This document shows, piece after piece, positions 31,113-41,750 of a DNA stretch of 64,000 nucleotides. The DNA comes from Hemerocallis citrina. Taxonomy: Eukaryota > Streptophyta > Magnoliopsida > Asparagales > Asphodelaceae. Position numbers and translations under genes: made by a program. The notes beneath the pieces are model-generated. The model did not search any database and was not told the DNA's origin. It saw only the letters and a program-made list of their open reading frames with translations. Location of the stretch: NCBI GenBank assembly GCA_017893485.1, contig CM030361.1, forward strand, positions 146,630,941 to 146,694,940, read 5' to 3'. Each line of letters starts with the position of its first letter. Within the stretch, counting starts at the first letter, position 1.

Positions 31113-31629
31113 GGCTTTGTGGCCTCATTGTATGGAAGAGTTGTTTGGTACTGTGTCCTAGTTATTAATAATATTTCTTTCACGAACTAGCATGCCCTTT
31201 GTAGCTCTGTGTAGTTGTTTCGGTTCTGATTGTATTTGTCGTGCCGAGGTCTCCAACCCGGCCCCTCTCTTGTTCGCGGTTCGGCACTGTAGCGCGATAT
31301 GAACCGTTGGATGACAGCACGAATCTCGAGACGGGCCTAGCTTCCAAGAAAATGCTATCTTGTCGTTTAGCGGTGCTGGCAAGATCTAGGCCGTCCGATC
31401 AAGATCTTACACGAAAGTTGAGGAGAAAGTGCGTTTTCTCCGTTTTGATGCTCAGATTGGCACTTGCTCGGTCAGCCGACCGGAGGCCTAACAATTCGAG
31501 CGACGTGGTGCGCTCCGAGCATACCTCTCGCTCGTCCGTGGTTCGGCGACAAGAGCGTTCGCCCGGAGGTGCCGAGCGGTGCTTTTGTCCCCTCTTATCG
31601 CGAAGTTGCGAGGCGAGTCGAGCCTTACC
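31113..31629. other. Tat-2 spacer with module copy
   Basis: Contains another ~200-bp module copy (about 31280-31480; markers GAATCTCGAGACGGGCC and GCTATCTTGTCGTTTAGCG), the only one on this side of the antisense genes. No convincing gene. Confidence 0.65.
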
Positions 31630-32100
31630 CAAGGGTGGGCTTGCCGATCCTTGTGAGAGTTCGACGGTCGTGGGAGCAATTCCGAATGGCGACCCACTCC
31701 TAACCCGCTGAGAAGCGAGTTTGTGGCGTAGAATCGAACCAAGTGTTGGACTCCGGAACCATCATTAGAGTTCAACGGTTGTGGGAGAAATTCTGAATGG
31801 CGACCCACTCCTAGCCTGCTGAGAAGCGAGCTTGCGGAGTAGAATCGAACCAAGTGTTGGACTCCGGAACCATTGTTAGAGTTCAACGGTTGTGGGAGCA
31901 GTTCCGAACGGCGATCTACTTCTGGCCCGCCTAAGGGCGAGCTAGGGAAGTAAAGTCGAGCCGAGTGTTGGACTCCGAACCATCGGTGTATTTCAACGGT
32001 TGTGGGAGCAGTTCCGAACGGCGATCTACTTCTGGCTTGCCTAAGGACGAGCCGGGGAAGTAAAGTCGAGCCGGACATTGGACTCCGAACCATTGGTTGA
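31630..32100. repeat. 111-bp tandem array, 4 copies
   Basis: TTCAACGGTTGTGGGAG or a variant begins at 31660, 31771, 31882 and 31992 (periods 111, 111, 110). Units contain GTTGGACTCCGGAACCAT. It lies just downstream of integrase in the element's own sense. Confidence 0.93.
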
Positions 32101-32255
32101 ATTAAAGAATAAGGACGGAGAGATACAAGCAACTTTATAGACACAAAAAAATCATTCTTTATTGATAATTGACGACGAGCCATTTTTACATATGACAACT
32201 TTAAAGAAATGAATTACAAGTTAGAGGAGAGGAATGGTTCGACACCCGGTGATAC

Positions 32256-35081
32256 TTAGAGAGGCGTCGGGGCGCTTTCTTGGTATTTTAACAGGTGGTC
32301 GGCATTCCAGGTCCTCGGAATCTCTCTGCCCTCTAGGTCTTCGAGACGATAAGCTCCGAGCCGAACTACCTTTGTGATCTTGTAGGGCCCTTCCCAATTC
32401 GGAGCCAGTTTGCTCTTCTGATTGGGGAAGGAAATGGCTAGCTTTCTGAGGACCAAGTCCCCTTCCTTGAGATCGGTGGGTCGGACTTTCTTGTTGTACG
32501 CCAATTCGACCCTCCTCCGGTAGTTTTGTTGGCATATTGATGCTCTTTCCCTCAGCTCGTCCACCAGGTCTAAGTTCGCCCGGAGGTCTTTGGCATTTTT
32601 TTCCTCATTGTAGGCTGCGAGACGAGGAGAGGGTATTCTGACTTCGAGTGGTATTACTGCCTCGGACCCATAGGTGAGGTTGAACGGGGACTCTCCTGTG
32701 GGGGTCTGTTTGTTGGTGCGATAGTTCCACAGCACATTGGGGAGTTGGTCGACCCATAGGCCTTTGGAACATTTGTCCAATCTCTTCTTGATACCAGAGA
32801 GGATTTGTCGGTTAGCGTTCTCCGCCTGTCCGTTCAACTGAGCGTGGGAGACGAAAGAGAAGCGCTGTTGGATGGCAAGATCTTCGCACAGGGCTCGGAA
32901 TGCGGCACCGGTGAACTGAATCCCGTTGTCCGTTACGAGGACACGGGGGACGCCGAATCTGCAGATGATGCTCTTCCAGAAGAATTGAAGCACCTTGTTC
33001 TCGGTTATAGTGGCGAGGGGCTCGGCCTCAATCCACTTCGAGAAGTAGTCGATGGCTACGACCAAGAACTTGAACTGACCCGGAGCTGGAGGGAAAGGCC
33101 CTAGTAAATCCATCCCCCACATTGCGAAGGGGATAGGACTTGATAGGGAGGTGAGGTTGGCTTGAGGGAGGCGACGAACGTTGGAATGTCTTTGACAAGA
33201 GCCACATTGCCGAACGTGTCGCTCGGCATCTTGGAGGAGAGTCGGCCAGAAGTATCCATAATTCAGAGCTTTCCGAGCCAAAGACCTAGACCCTGAATGT
33301 GCTCCGTCGATGCCTTCGTGGAGCTCCTGTAAGGCGTAGTCGGCCTGTTCTGGGGAGAGGCACCTTAGGTATGGTCGGCCGTCAATCTGCGAGAATGAGC
33401 GCTTGTATAAGATCCCCTCGATCAAGACATACTGCTCGGCCCTGGTTCTGACTCGGCGTGCTTCTTTGGGGTCCTCGGGGAGGAGTCCGTCCCTTAGGAA
33501 TTCCACTAAGGATTTCATCCAATTATCTTGTAGCAGGACCGGTAAAGACTCCACTGAGTCGAGGGTCTCGTCTTCTATGCTCGGCTTCATGAGGACCTCG
33601 ATCAAGATGGTCTGCTCGAGACCTTGGAGGGAGGATGAGGCCAACTTGGAGAGGGCGTCGGCTTGCGAATTCTCCTCTCGAGGGACTCGTTGGATGAGTG
33701 CCTCTTCGAACCGACCCATAAGGGTTCGGACCTTGGCGAGGTACTTCGCCATCCGTTCGTCTCGCGCCTCGTACTCGCCGAAAACTTGGTTCACAACCAG
33801 CTGAGAGTCACTATGGATTCGGAGGCACTGCGCCCCGGCACTTCGGGCAAGTCTGAGGCTCGCAATTAGTGCTTCATACTCCGCCTCATTGTTTGGGGCC
33901 TTGAAATTCATGCGGAGGGCATATTGGAGGACGAAGTCATCAGGGCCATTCATGATGATACCGGCGCTGCTTCCTTCGTTGCAGGAGGAACCGTCCACGA
34001 AGACCGTCCAAATGGGGGTACCATTCGGGACGTGGCTGACCTCGGGAATGGTGGACTCGACTATGAAGTCGGCGAGGGCCTGAGCTTTGATTACAGTCCG
34101 GGGCTGGTAGAAGATGTCGTGTTGGCTCAGCTCGATGGACAACTTCATAAGCCGGCCTGAGGTCTCTGGCTTGTGAAGGATCTGCTTCAGCGGTTGGTCG
34201 GTGAGGACCACAACCGAATGGGACTGGAAGTACGGTCGGAGCTTCCTTGCCGCCATGATCAGGGCGTAAGCCATCTTCTCTATCTTCGGATAACGGAGTT
34301 CGGCATCCCGAAGCACCTTACTCACATAGTAGATGAGCCTCTGAGTCCGGTCCTCTTCCCTCACCAAAACAGAACTTAGGGTCTGCTCGGAAGCAGCTAA
34401 GTATATGAAAAGAGTTTCCCCCGGAACGGGCTTGCTGAGCAAAGGAGGGCTCACCAAGTAGGCTTTCAGCTGTTCGAACGACTCCTGTTGCGGTTGGCCC
34501 CACTCGAAACCCTTAGCCCCCCCGAGAGCCTTGAAGAAGGGGAGACACTTTTCCCCAGACTTGGAAAGGAATCGGCCAATAGCGGCAGGGCGCCCCGTAA
34601 GCTTCTGCACTTTCTTGACGTTACGGGGCGGGGCCATGTCCAGTATGGCCTTGATTTTCTCTGGATTTGCTTCGATCCCTCGCTGTCTCACCATGAAGCC
34701 GAGGAACTTTCCTGAGTAGACTCCGAATGCACATTTGTTCGGATTTAGTCTCATGTTGTGCCTTCTTAACACGTCGAATGCCTCCTGGAGGTTGGCCACG
34801 TGGTCGGTACCTCGGATGCTCTTCACGAGCATGTCGTCGATATATACTTCCATGTTGCGGCCTATTTGGCTTTGGAAGACTTTGTTGACGAGGCGCTGGT
34901 TGGTGGCTCCAGCGTTCTTCAATCCGAACGGCATGACTCTATAGCAGTAGAGGCCCTGGTCGGTAATGAAGGAGGTCTTCGGAATGTCCGGGGGGAACAT
35001 TCGGATCTGATTATAGCCGGAGAAGGCATCTATGAAGCTGAGGAGCTCATGGCCCGAGGTTGGCATCGATGAGGGTGTCAA
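32256..35081 (-). CDS. Tat-2 Pol: RT (C-terminal part), two RNase H, integrase
   Basis: Open frame of 941 codons. RT palm YIDDML is at residues 80-85. The RT-linked RNase H (about 190-305) lacks the usual first Asp (LFIYLAAS). A second RNase H (about 355-480) has D363, E401, D425 and D475, all four catalytic positions. Integrase has zinc ligands H588, H595, C626, C629 and core D658 (GMDLLGPF), D718 (VTDNG) and E754 (QAENANRQ). The C-terminal part ends near DHLLKY. A double RNase H of this kind is characteristic of Tat elements. The true upstream frame is 35047-36051; the Met at 35081 is not a real start. Confidence 0.95.
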   Translation of the reverse strand: MTPSSMPTSGHELLSFIDAFSGYNQIRMFPPDIPKTSFITDQGLYCYRVMPFGLKNAGATNQRLVNKVFQSQIGRNMEVYIDDMLVKSIRGTDHVANLQEAFDVLRRHNMRLNPNKCAFGVYSGKFLGFMVRQRGIEANPEKIKAILDMAPPRNVKKVQKLTGRPAAIGRFLSKSGEKCLPFFKALGGAKGFEWGQPQQESFEQLKAYLVSPPLLSKPVPGETLFIYLAASEQTLSSVLVREEDRTQRLIYYVSKVLRDAELRYPKIEKMAYALIMAARKLRPYFQSHSVVVLTDQPLKQILHKPETSGRLMKLSIELSQHDIFYQPRTVIKAQALADFIVESTIPEVSHVPNGTPIWTVFVDGSSCNEGSSAGIIMNGPDDFVLQYALRMNFKAPNNEAEYEALIASLRLARSAGAQCLRIHSDSQLVVNQVFGEYEARDERMAKYLAKVRTLMGRFEEALIQRVPREENSQADALSKLASSSLQGLEQTILIEVLMKPSIEDETLDSVESLPVLLQDNWMKSLVEFLRDGLLPEDPKEARRVRTRAEQYVLIEGILYKRSFSQIDGRPYLRCLSPEQADYALQELHEGIDGAHSGSRSLARKALNYGYFWPTLLQDAERHVRQCGSCQRHSNVRRLPQANLTSLSSPIPFAMWGMDLLGPFPPAPGQFKFLVVAIDYFSKWIEAEPLATITENKVLQFFWKSIICRFGVPRVLVTDNGIQFTGAAFRALCEDLAIQQRFSFVSHAQLNGQAENANRQILSGIKKRLDKCSKGLWVDQLPNVLWNYRTNKQTPTGESPFNLTYGSEAVIPLEVRIPSPRLAAYNEEKNAKDLRANLDLVDELRERASICQQNYRRRVELAYNKKVRPTDLKEGDLVLRKLAISFPNQKSKLAPNWEGPYKITKVVRLGAYRLEDLEGREIPRTWNADHLLKYQESAPTPL

Positions 35082-36051
35082 TATTTGGGAGAGGGAATGG
35101 ATCCTTCGGACACGCCTTATTCAGGTCGGTGAAGTCGATGCATATCCTCCACGAACCATTGGACTTCTTAACCATGACCACATTGGAGAGCCACTCGGGA
35201 TAGTTCACCTCCTGGATGAACCGAGCTTTTAAGAGCTTGTCCACCTCCTCCTTGATGGCCTGTTGTCGCTCGGGGGCGAACTTACGCCTCTTCTGCTGAA
35301 CCGGTCTGCACCCCGGTTCGACACTAAGGCAGTGCACTAGAAGGTCCTCGGAAATCCCGGGCATATCCGCGGCGGACGAAGCAAATAGGTCGCAGTTCTC
35401 CCGGATGCACTGCACCAAGCCGGAACATAGGGCAGTTGGCAAGGACTTGCTGATGAGGAACTTTCGACTCAGGTCCTCGTCCGAGAAGAGTACTTCTTCC
35501 AATTCGTCCGCCGGCTCGGACGTGGGTCGGGCATTCGGCTCGGGGATTTCTAGAGTCTCGAGGGAGAGCACCGGACCCCCAGTGGAAGTCATATAGCACT
35601 TCCGAGCCATCTCTTGGCTGCCCCTAACTTCTCCCACTCCCAACCGGGTGGGGAACTTCATTTTAAGGTGGTACGCTGAAGGAACAGCTCCCAGGGCAGC
35701 TAGGCCGGGTCGGCCTAAGATGACATTATATACGGTCGGGACGTCGACGACCATAAAATCCATCGGCTCGGTCCGGGTAGTAGGGGTCTTCCCAGCAGTT
35801 ATGTCTAGGGTAATAACCCCTTCGACAGTTACTGGTACCCCCGTGAACCCGTGGAGCGTGTAGCCGGCCGGTTTGAGGCGATCCCGGGACAGCTGCAGCC
35901 CTCGGAAGGCCGAGAGGAAGAGGATGTTCACCGAGCTCCTGTTTTCCACCAGGACCCTCTGCACTTTGAAGTTCGCCATGCGAAGGTCGATGACAAGTGC
36001 GTCGCAGTGGGGAGTTCGGACCCCCTCGAGGTCTTCATCGGAGAAAGTCAC
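35047..36051 (-). CDS. Tat-2 Pol: protease and RT N-terminal part
   Basis: Frame of 334 codons. The protease loop reads VLVENRSSVNILF where Tat proteases have D-x-G-S-S, so catalytic Asp is Glu and Gly is Arg. Then the flap region and the RT fingers (WLSNVVMVKKSNGSWRICID, FPLPNIDTLID). It ends LIDANLGP* because of one extra base at about 35061; the rest of RT (SGHELLSFIDAFSGYNQI) follows in the neighbouring frame. The upstream stop near 36103 (TGA, probably from CGA) separates it from Gag. Confidence 0.93.
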   Translation of the reverse strand: MTFSDEDLEGVRTPHCDALVIDLRMANFKVQRVLVENRSSVNILFLSAFRGLQLSRDRLKPAGYTLHGFTGVPVTVEGVITLDITAGKTPTTRTEPMDFMVVDVPTVYNVILGRPGLAALGAVPSAYHLKMKFPTRLGVGEVRGSQEMARKCYMTSTGGPVLSLETLEIPEPNARPTSEPADELEEVLFSDEDLSRKFLISKSLPTALCSGLVQCIRENCDLFASSAADMPGISEDLLVHCLSVEPGCRPVQQKRRKFAPERQQAIKEEVDKLLKARFIQEVNYPEWLSNVVMVKKSNGSWRICIDFTDLNKACPKDPFPLPNIDTLIDANLGP

Positions 36052-36102
36052 TGGGATGCCGAGGCCTTTGGGGGGAGGGGCGCTGTGAACTGAGTTGACC
36101 TC

Positions 36103-38007
36103 TCAGACGAAGGACTTCCGAGAGGAGTTGGAAGAGCCCCCTATTGGGCCCCCGTGGATAAGGTGCAGGACCCGTTCTTCCTCAAACTCGGGGGTCTCAT
36201 CGCGCCGCTCAGAGCGCTTGTTAGCCCCCCGGGGCAGAGGAGTAGCGCAATCCCCCTGATTGTTTGCCTTCACAAATTTGGCCAACTGCCCCCTCTAGAT
36301 GAGGGCTTCTATCTCATTTTTCAACGCCCGGCAGTCGTTGGTGTCATGGACGTGGTCCCGGTGGTAACAGCACCATTTCTCTTTGTTCCTCCTCTTGGCC
36401 GGGGTGTTCATCCTCGGAGCTGGCGGTATCACCCCTTCCTTCTCCACTTCCATCAGGATGGTGGAGACATTAGTGGTGAGAGGAGTGAACTTCTCGAACC
36501 TGGGGGGAGGACGGCGCTGATCGCTGTTGTCCTTCTGTAGCTTTTTGGACCCCTCCTCCTCTGTCGTCTTCCTCTTCAATCCGGAGGTGGATCCTCTGAA
36601 ATTCGGGAGGCACTCGGCCTCTTCCGCCCGAATGTACTTTTCGCACCTTAGGAGAAGATCGGCGATGTTGTGCGGGGGCTTCTTGGAGAGGGACGACCGG
36701 AGGTTGGAGTTGAGGACGTTCGACTGGAATGCAACGGTCGCCACAGACTGGTCGAGGGAGGCGATCGACCTGACCTCCGCTGTAAATCTCCTCACGTAAT
36801 CCCTCAACTTTTCTCCCCTCTCCAGTCGGAGGTGGAGTAGGGAGAGGCTAGTCTTCTCCGTTCGCCTGCTACTCACAAAGTGAGTTATGAAGAGCGTTTC
36901 GAACTGCTCGAACGAGAAGATGGAGGAGGGAGCGAGCCTGGAGTACCATTCCCGTGCCGACCCCTTGAGGGTGGCGGGGAAGGTCTTGCAGAGCATGGCG
37001 TCGGAAGCTTGATGGATCAGCATTAAGGTCTTGAAGCTTTCGACGTGATCAACTGGGTCGGACTCCCCTGAGTACGTTTCAAACTGTGGAGGTTTGAAAC
37101 CCCTCGGTATGGGGGTCTCCATGATTGTCCGAGAGAAGGGGGATCTGCTGGGGCGGACGATCCCTGCTCTCGACTCCTCCTCTTTGTCCATGCGACCGAT
37201 GTGCCTCTCCATCTCGTGGAGACGACGGTAGAGGGCATCGTCCCTCCGTTGGTAATCAAACGATCCCCTGGACTCTTCTTCATAGGAAGGGGAGTGGGGA
37301 CTGCGGCGTCGATAGTCCTGGGATCGGCGAGGACTATGATGGTGTTGCTGACGACTGGGAGCAGGGAGAGGACTTCTGGATCGGTGGCGAGGACTTGGGA
37401 CCCATGGGGGCATTGGAACCCTCTGGGCATTATGGTTGTTGGGGCGAAGGTTGAGGGCCTACAACACAGTCTCCTGGAATTGTAGGAACTCGGCACGAGT
37501 GATTGGTGCCTCATCGTTCCTCGGATGATGTCGATCTGCGGGGGAATGTGGCCTCCTCTTATGACGCTCGGGAGATTCCCTCCAGCCCCTCCGGTCCGGA
37601 GACCTCCTACCGTCTTGGCGATGAGGAGATCGCTCACCTTGATGCTGGCGGGAGGCTCCCTCTCGGGCCCGCCTCTCATCGAGATGGTTGCTAAGGTCCT
37701 CCTCCTTTTGGCGATTCAGTACGTTGTTGCGGAGATCGGAGGCTCGGGGGTTGTGAGAAGCCATAGAGTCCGAGGAGGCATTGTGAATTGAGACATGGTC
37801 TGGGTGGAGAGGTTGCTTCTTCCTCCACTGGTTCTGACTAGCTGGACCATTTGGGGGTTTTTGGTTCGGAAAAGGAGGCTGGCCCTGTTGGACCGGGGGA
37901 GGAAGATGTTCGGGCTGCGGAGCAGGATGGACGGGGACTTCCTCTGGCTGGTCGGCAGGATTGGGTCTGCGGTTGGACCCCCTAGACCTGACCTTCTTGG
38001 GAGGCAT
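36103..38007 (-). pseudogene. Tat-2 Gag (two internal stops)
   Basis: Starts MPPKKVRSRGSNRR at 38007. A basic, Pro/Arg/His-rich N-terminus runs to a TAG at 37459. It reopens with more Arg/Ser-rich sequence, then the gag core (PRGFKPPQFETYSGESDPV, KGSAREWYSRLAPSSI, LRLERGEKLRDYVRRF). The nucleocapsid motif WCCYHRDHVHDTNDC (about 36340) is the Tat form of the zinc knuckle. A second TAG at 36295 follows EIEALI, where related proteins have Gln, and a TGA at 36103 ends the open region. All three stops fit single C-to-T changes. Confidence 0.92.
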
Positions 38008-38069
38008 GGTTGGAGAAGGGTGGAGAAGGGCTAGTCGACGAGGAAGAGGTGGAGGCTATTCGTGTGGTG

Positions 38070-38088
38070 TTCCCACAGACGGAGCCAA
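38070..38088 (-). promoter_or_regulatory. primer-binding site of Tat-2
   Basis: Minus strand TGGCTCCGTCTGTGGGAAC, two bases after the LTR. It starts TGG as required for pairing with a tRNA CCA end and is not the Met-tRNA site. The tRNA partner is not assigned. Confidence 0.75.
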
Positions 38089-38090
38089 TC

Positions 38091-38680
38091 TGTTACCGCT
38101 GATTCTGGTGTGGGGGTAAACAAATGAGATTTGTGAGTTCACGGAAAAACCTGAATAGCGGATCCAAGCCTTCTGATTCCTGCCGCTACCTGCAAGGAAG
38201 TGCGATACACCGGGGTTGATTCCGGCGATGCACCCTCCGACGCTCTTGTCAGTAACCAGTGGTGATTAAGAAAGAGCTTTAGGTGGAAAAAGAGTGATTA
38301 CCTGGTCACAGTGGTAGGGGGAGGTATTTATAGTCGCCATGGGAGTGATTAGGGACCTGATTTCCTGTGTAACTGTCAGGAGTAAAATCCTCACAATCTG
38401 TTTAGGAAACTGACCCCTGATCCCCGGTGAGAGCAAATCAGGCCTGTTGATTCGGTCAAATCAGTGACCCTGATTTCCTCTTGCTGGTCTGGGTTTGTCT
38501 CGGGTTGGGACCCGTACCCAGTTGGAGTGAATCCGTTCGCGGGTTATTGGATCTGTGAGAAGGAGATCCAGTACCCGTTTCGGACCCGTTTTGCATGTGA
38601 AATTACCGTTTTGCCCCTGAGCTTCAAGATTCGTGCCCAATCTGGACGGTTCCGATTTAACCCCATTTTTAGCCATATCA
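38091..38680 (-). repeat. 5' LTR of Tat-2 (590 bp)
   Basis: TGTTAC...ATATCA, followed by CATTG (38681-38685). The TATAAATAC box in minus reading at 38324-38332 would drive gag-pol. Confidence 0.96.
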
Positions 38681-38685
38681 CATTG

Positions 38686-41450
38686 GAGTATGGTAAACAT
38701 CCGCCGATTACCTTAAGTCCCGGATTAAATACAATCCGTCTCTTACGGAGCAACCACAGTCCACCAATTGGGTCTATAGCCACGGAGATCCACCGCCGAC
38801 TATATAGAAGAACCCATTTACGTTTGCCCAAGTCTATTATATCTTCACTTAGGTGCCTAATTATTTTAGTTCAAGACATGAATGTGTTATCACCCTAGAA
38901 TCAGTTTTACCTCCTACCAGATTTGTTCACAAAAACACGAGATCGCCCGACGGCATTATCTCGAAATCAAGTCTCAAAAATCTTTATTTCAAAATTACTT
39001 GTAACCAAGGTCTTACTAATTCTAAATCATAAATGTTTCATGTACAAGAAACATGGGTACACATACCCTTTAATAATCAAATGTCTTAAGCCTAGATCAT
39101 TTCATCATTTTAACTCATTTCACTACTTAAGCAATGTCTCATTTTAGCACTATTCATGATTCTTTCACAATAATAAATCTTTTTCATGAACAAACTTCAT
39201 TCAACAATAATCTCTTGAATAACTTAGTTCCAATAACCAATTCACATTTCAACATATATCAAGTACTCCAACTTCACATGAGAAAATCATCACATCAAGA
39301 GAAGTTTAATCACATGGATAATCTGTTCTTATTCTACTAATAAATTTCATTAATAATTGTGAAAACTCATTTTTCATTTCTCATTTTGCTTAATGTAGCA
39401 TATATCAATGTCTCAAAAGTAATGTTTCTCAAGATATCTATTTTTACTTTTCAATAAACAAGAAAAAAATCTTTAAACTATTTTCTATAAATTCTCCATC
39501 ATGTTTTATGAGTATAGTACTAGGATTTTTCTTAAATTTTTCAAAGCCTTAGGATTGATTTAAATCACTAAAAACCCAAAAAAAAAAAAAATGAAAGCCC
39601 ACCCGGCTTCGAACCCGTGAAGCCCAGGCAGTGCCCAAACTCACCACACCAACCAAGAAGTCCATATGGACTTATTGTTCTAAAGTCCTCATAAAATCCT
39701 TTTACCTTGAATCTAGGGTCTTAGATGAATAAAACAAAACAAACAAAAGATTTTGAGCCTATTGGGTTTTGAACCCAGGCCGACTAGGAAGCAGCGCAAA
39801 GCCAAACCAACAGGCCAAGTGCGCCAATCGACTTACAGAGAAATCGATTGGGTTTTATTCCAAATTCATGATGTTTCATTATTTCACAAAAACTCGATTC
39901 TTCTAGTTTTGATCTACTCTTTTATTTAGTTGAAATTAGACTTATATAGACTGAGATTTTATATCAGTAACTCACTGCCTTGTGGATCATATTTTAGAAA
40001 AATAAAACGACTCACAAATATTACATTTGTTCTCTTTAGCATAAAAATCTAATTTGTTCCAAAACGACAAATTTATTTTCTTTGATTTACTTATCAAGAA
40101 GTTTCTTCACTACTTTCATACAAATTAAAATTTTGTACAAAGGACCAAATATATCTTTAGTTCAACCATGGATATTTCAAGTATTTCTTATGCGAAAACA
40201 AATGTGTTTACCAATGCCGACGAGTCAAAAACTCACAAAACAAAATTTATCTTTCTCTGCTTTTTAAGCATTAATCTACAAAGATATCCTTTAATCATTA
40301 TCCATACTTATCATAGTTTTGACAAACAAGACTTGCAAACAATCTAACAGTTTCATATGTATTAATTAGCATGGTATTAATTTGTTCACTACTTTCAATA
40401 AAATCATTATATTTTACTAGTATGGATTCTACAAATATCTTATTCAACTCATATTACTTTTTAAACTAATTTAGCATGCATGTTATATTCTAGAAAGCAT
40501 AAGAACACCCGCTAGCATGATATAGATTTATTTGCTAGCATAGCATCTTTATTACTACCAATGTATAGATTGGTTCTACTAAAATATAATACTCATCTAT
40601 AATGTTTGTCATGCATGTTCTACCACTAGAAAGTAAAGAAACCACCCACCTCAAGTCGAAGGTTGAACAAATGAAAGAAGTGGTCACCACTCCTAGCTCC
40701 AAAGATTCGTAGCTTCTCCTCCTAGCAATAGCTTCCTCTCTCCTAGCAATGGCCTCCAAGCACAAGAACACTTCTTTTCTTACTCTCTTTCTTTTATCTC
40801 TCTCTTTCCTTTCTTTCTTTCTTTTCTTTTCTCTTTGATAATATTTTGGTGCAATGAGAAAGAGAAAATAGGGTTCTATTTATAGGGTTTTGGGAGGGTT
40901 TATTTTGCAAATTTACACCCCTAATAACTCTTCTAATTAACTCATGCAACCTTACATTTTCCTAACTCCTAAAACTTACAACCTTTCATCTCCCCACTCT
41001 TCATGAACATAAAGCTCCACTTCTCTCTCTCCCTTCATGAAAACCGCCTCCCCCCCCAGGCTTGAAAACTGGCTAGGTACATTTGGGTGTGCATATGCAC
41101 CCATGCACATACAAATAGGTACAATTTGTTATGTTTCTAAATGTGTACTAACACTAGTAACTTGTCATGTGTTAGTGCATGATCAACTAAAAATGTGATT
41201 TTATTAGTGGGCTAGCTTAATGGGCTCAACAATTAGTTTAATTAGTTTAATTACCTAGTGGGCTCTTCTCTTAGTGGGCTAGATTCTAATCTTTTGGTCC
41301 ATGGATTAATTAAAAAAAGGCTAAATAAGTTATGCATGCTAAAAAAAATAGATAATGAGAATAATGAAATGAGAATAAAAATTTGCACGTGCATCATACG
41401 TGCAAAAATAAAAATGCATTTTTAATAAAAATAAAAAGTGAGGTGTTACA
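38686..41450 (-). repeat. chromovirus B 5' LTR, outer part
   Basis: Continuation of the LTR begun at 22546, ending AGGTGTTACA at 41450 (minus: TGTAACACCT). Minus-strand TATAAATA at 40877-40884 is the likely promoter. AT-rich with no coding sequence. Two Pol III-like boxes lie at 39590-39840. Confidence 0.85.
39590..39840 (-). other. two tRNA-like (Pol III box) segments in the LTR
   Basis: Minus strand GGTTCGAAGCC at about 39602-39613 fits the B-box consensus exactly. A second unit at about 39757-39835 has TGGCGCACTTGG (A-box-like), 38 nt, then GGGTTCAAAACC (weaker B box). The two segments resemble one another. They may be an old SINE or a tRNA-like part of the LTR. Confidence 0.4.
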
Positions 41451-41750
41451 ACAGCAACTCTGCCAAAATCGAGATGTAACTCTCGAATCTTGGCCAAATC
41501 TACTGACGCTGGCACTCCATGCTGCTTTTGCGCCTTCAATGTGGGCTTCCGCTAATTTCTCTGGCGACTAAGTTATCTTCATTGGAAGAAAATGTGCAAA
41601 CTTGTTCAACTGATCCCCAATATCCCAAATTAAGTCACACATTTTCAAACTTCTGGGTAATCCTGTGACGAAGTCCATACCAACATTCTGAGATTTTCTC
41701 TCATCAACTTGTCGCTTTAGTGCTTCAATCCCTGTATCTCCTGCATAAGC
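41451..41750 (-). pseudogene. chromovirus A integrase fragment
   Basis: Minus strand reads VGMDFVTGLPRSLK, then a [18 protein letters not shown] segment (DIGDQLNKFAHFLPMKIT) with a stop, matching chromovirus C at 59980-60075. It contains the first catalytic Asp of the integrase core and is cut at 41450 by the LTR of chromovirus B. Confidence 0.75.

Larger units (their letters stand above)
23254..38680 (-). mobile_element. complete Tat-lineage Ty3/gypsy element (Tat-2, 15.4 kb)
   Basis: Minus orientation: 5' LTR 38091-38680, primer site 38070-38088, Gag, protease, RT, two RNase H domains, integrase (down to 32256), 111-bp repeats, an antisense gene block on the plus strand (27029-31112), further repeats, purine tract 23841-23855, 3' LTR 23254-23840, with CATTG duplications outside. 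RT before integrase is the gypsy order. The second RNase H and the extra antisense ORFs mark the Tat lineage (Retand-like; exact clade not decided). Gag-pol carries three stop codons and one frameshift. Confidence 0.96.
20836..41450 (-). mobile_element. chromovirus B (Ty3/gypsy), 5' part, split by Tat-2
   Basis: Minus orientation: 5' LTR (41450 down to 38686, then 23253 down to 22546), primer site 22531-22542, an acidic leader ORF, then Gag (21734 to 20837). Pol and the 3' LTR are missing, because the left border at about 20835 joins directly to Tat-1. The LTR without Tat-2 is about 3.47 kb and ends TGTAACACC...GGTGTTACA. Its outer end at 41450 lies inside the integrase of chromovirus A, so B inserted into A. 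Confidence 0.85.
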
